Shown one piece after another: positions 15,130 through 16,526 of a stretch of DNA of 16,526 nucleotides. The position numbers were made by a program, and so were the translations under genes. Position 1 is the first letter of the stretch, and each line of letters opens with the position of its first letter. This DNA is from Planctomycetales bacterium 4484_123 (GTDB lineage Bacteria; Planctomycetota; Phycisphaerae; SM23-33). The notes under the pieces are model-generated. The model had not been told where the DNA came from and searched no databases. It saw nothing but the letters and a program-made list of their open reading frames with translations. Location of the stretch: positions 1 through 16,526 of the forward strand of contig MVCS01000010.1 in the NCBI GenBank assembly GCA_002049885.1, written 5' to 3'.

Positions 15130-15173
15130 GACACCGGCCCGCAACGGCCGGCCAGCCCCGGCCCGGAGAGAGC

Positions 15174-16289
15174 ATGGCAGACGTCCCGGCCAACCTGGTC
15201 GCCCGCCTGGAGGCTGCGGCTCAGCGGTACGAGCAACTGACCGCCGAGATGAACGACCCGGCGGTGGCATCCGACCCCAACCGCATCGTGGCCGCGGCCA
15301 CCGAACACGCCAGGCTGGGGCGAATCGTCGAGCCCTACCGCCAATACCTGGAGCTGGAAGGGCAAATCCAGGACGCGGAGGCCATCGTCCAGGACGCCAA
15401 GGCCGAGGACGAGCTCAAGGCCCTGGCCCGGGCCGAACTGGAAGAACTGAACGCCCGCCGCGAGGCACTCATGGCCCGCATCACCGAGGCCCTGGTGCTC
15501 TCCGACCGTGCCGGGGTGGACTCCGTCCTGCTGGAGATCCGCGCCGGGACGGGCGGGGAGGAGGCGGCCCTCTTCGCCGCCGACCTGCTGGCCATGTACA
15601 ACCGCTACGCCGAGCGCAAGGGCTGGAAGGTCGAAGTCCTCTCGGCCAATCCGACGGACCTGGGCGGCTTCCGTGAGGTCATCGTCAACGTCCGCGGTGA
15701 AGGGGCCTACCAGCACCTGGCCTTCGAGGCCGGCGTGCACCGCGTGCAGCGCGTCCCCAGGACCGAAGCCCAAGGCCGCATCCACACCTCCGCCGCCACC
15801 GTCGCCGTGCTGCCCGAGCCCAAGGACGTGGAGGTCCAGATCGACTGGGAAAAGGACGTGGTCGAGCACGTCAGCCGGGCCGGCGGACCCGGCGGACAGA
15901 ACGTCAACAAGGTATCCTCCGCCATCCGCCTGGAGCACGTCCCCACGGGCATCACCGTCTCCATGCGAGACGAGAAGAGCCAGCACAAGAACCGCACCAA
16001 GGCACGCCGCATTCTTGCCTCGCGCGTGTACGAACACTACCGGGCCGCCCGGCAGGCCGAGACGGCCGCCGAACGCAGGAGCCAGGTCGGCTCCGGCGAC
16101 CGCTCCCAGCGCATCCGCACCTACAACTTCCCTCAAAACCGCTGCACCGACCACCGCCTCAAGGGCCGGCAGAGCGGCACCCAGGACGGGGCCAACTTCA
16201 ACCTTCAGCAGATCCTCGCCGGCGAACTGGACGATCTCATCGCGGCCCTCATCGCCCAGGAAACCGCCCGCCGCCTGGCCGAACTATGA
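15174..16289 (+). CDS. prfA: Peptide chain release factor 1
   Basis: The product is 371 residues, close to the usual ~360. The ATG at 15174 is preceded by GGAGAGAG. It recognises UAA and UAG and triggers hydrolysis of peptidyl-tRNA on the ribosome. Visible features are an N-terminal helical domain (1-120), GTGGEEAALFAADLLAMY (about 125-142), the stop-codon-reading PxT motif as P195-R-T197 in RVPRTEAQGRIHTSA, and the catalytic GGQ as G240-G-Q242 in GGPGGQNVNK. PxT, not SPF, separates it from release factor 2. DEKSQHKNRTKA and TYNFPQNRCTDHR are typical RF1 blocks. The usual downstream neighbour prmC, which methylates the GGQ glutamine, is not visible in the remaining 237 bases. Confidence 0.96.
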   Translation: MADVPANLVARLEAAAQRYEQLTAEMNDPAVASDPNRIVAAATEHARLGRIVEPYRQYLELEGQIQDAEAIVQDAKAEDELKALARAELEELNARREALMARITEALVLSDRAGVDSVLLEIRAGTGGEEAALFAADLLAMYNRYAERKGWKVEVLSANPTDLGGFREVIVNVRGEGAYQHLAFEAGVHRVQRVPRTEAQGRIHTSAATVAVLPEPKDVEVQIDWEKDVVEHVSRAGGPGGQNVNKVSSAIRLEHVPTGITVSMRDEKSQHKNRTKARRILASRVYEHYRAARQAETAAERRSQVGSGDRSQRIRTYNFPQNRCTDHRLKGRQSGTQDGANFNLQQILAGELDDLIAALIAQETARRLAEL

Positions 16290-16322
16290 CACCAGGCATG
16301 AGTCGCCGGGTACCAGTAGGCA

Positions 16323-16526
16323 CCAGGCATTGGACATCCGCGGCGATGTGACTCCGGCGTGCTGCCGTACGCCGAGCCCGTCCCGCCCCTCCAACACACG
16401 TAAATCGGCACCGAGAAACTCCTGTTCTGTGCCCGGCACGGCATCCCCTGCGTGTACGTCTCGGGCATCATGGCCGGCGGCAACGCCCCGGTGACACTGG
16501 CCGGGGCCGCCGACGCCAAGACCCTC
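16323..16526 (+). pseudogene. MttB-family methyltransferase fragment with in-frame stop
   Basis: In the frame with codons on positions divisible by three, residues read as VLPYAEPVPPLQHT, a TAA at 16401-16403, then TEKLLFCARHGIPCVYVSG and IMAGGNAPVTLAGAADAKTL to the window edge. The pattern of a cofactor-independent start followed by EKLLFCAxHGIP and MAGxxAPVTLAG is that of the MttB (trimethylamine/glycine-betaine corrinoid methyltransferase) superfamily, many copies of which occur in planctomycetes. No start or N-terminal part is present: prfA ends 33 bases before the frame begins. The fragment therefore looks 5'-truncated and interrupted. It may run on to the right of the window. Confidence 0.6.

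Noticed and set aside
1..16526. tRNA, CRISPR array, transposase or toxin-antitoxin genes
   Set aside because: I looked in the intergenic gaps and saw no cloverleaf, regular spaced repeats or matching protein motifs.

Overview
The window is GC-rich bacterial chromosome, probably from a member of the Planctomycetota (Phycisphaerae-like). This is inferred from secreted proteins ending in PEP-CTERM-type tails (e.g. VPEP, a hydrophobic stretch, then RRR), CAP-domain proteins that also carry dockerin-like calcium repeats, an autotransporter-type beta-strand-repeat protein, a PL22-type oligogalacturonide lyase remnant and an MttB-superfamily remnant. No rRNA, tRNA, CRISPR array, transposase or phage gene was seen.

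Layout. (1) 1-2092, minus: a secreted protein with a DNRLRE-like N-terminal region and an autotransporter-type beta-strand-repeat continuation, split by a frameshift near 1260-1328 and cut by the window edge. (2) 2093-2522: a 430-base divergent gap with a strong sigma70-like promoter to the left, a ~280-nt leader, and a weaker promoter to the right. (3) 2523-5003, plus: a large membrane-anchored von Willebrand A (vWA) protein. (4) 5069-6624, minus: an FG-GAP repeat surface protein followed by a small PilZ (c-di-GMP receptor) protein not covered by a naive ORF call, because its start is GTG inside a longer frame. (5) 6846-7595, plus: an oligogalacturonide lyase that stops being recognisable just before its metal site. 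(6) 7696-10532, minus: a tandem pair of CAP / SdrD-B-like / dockerin-like / PEP-CTERM proteins. (7) 10610-12975, minus: three predicted lipoproteins, an M48 metalloprotease, an unknown protein and an alpha/beta hydrolase, probably one operon. (8) 13238-14727, plus: three small genes, namely a DUF2007-like protein with a very acidic tail, a protein with a very arginine-rich head, and a membrane protein whose 3' end is frameshifted. (9) 14843-16289, plus: rpmE (ribosomal protein L31) and prfA (release factor 1), separated by a good hairpin terminator. (10) 16290-16526: a fragment of an MttB-family gene with an in-frame TAA.

Most of the coding capacity is cell-envelope or exported: of the 15 coding loci listed here, about eight have a signal peptide, lipobox or membrane anchors. 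The conserved housekeeping pair rpmE-prfA sits at the right end, and the usual downstream partner prmC is not found in the 237 bases that follow prfA. Four loci show broken reading frames (two single frameshifts, one truncation, one nonsense fragment). This could be real gene decay or, for the two frameshifts, consensus errors in the assembly. I do not see a convincing new defence or mobile system. The most unusual signals are the acidic/basic gene pair, the duplicated CAP-dockerin proteins, the PilZ gene tied to a surface-protein gene, and inverted repeats lying on three predicted promoters.
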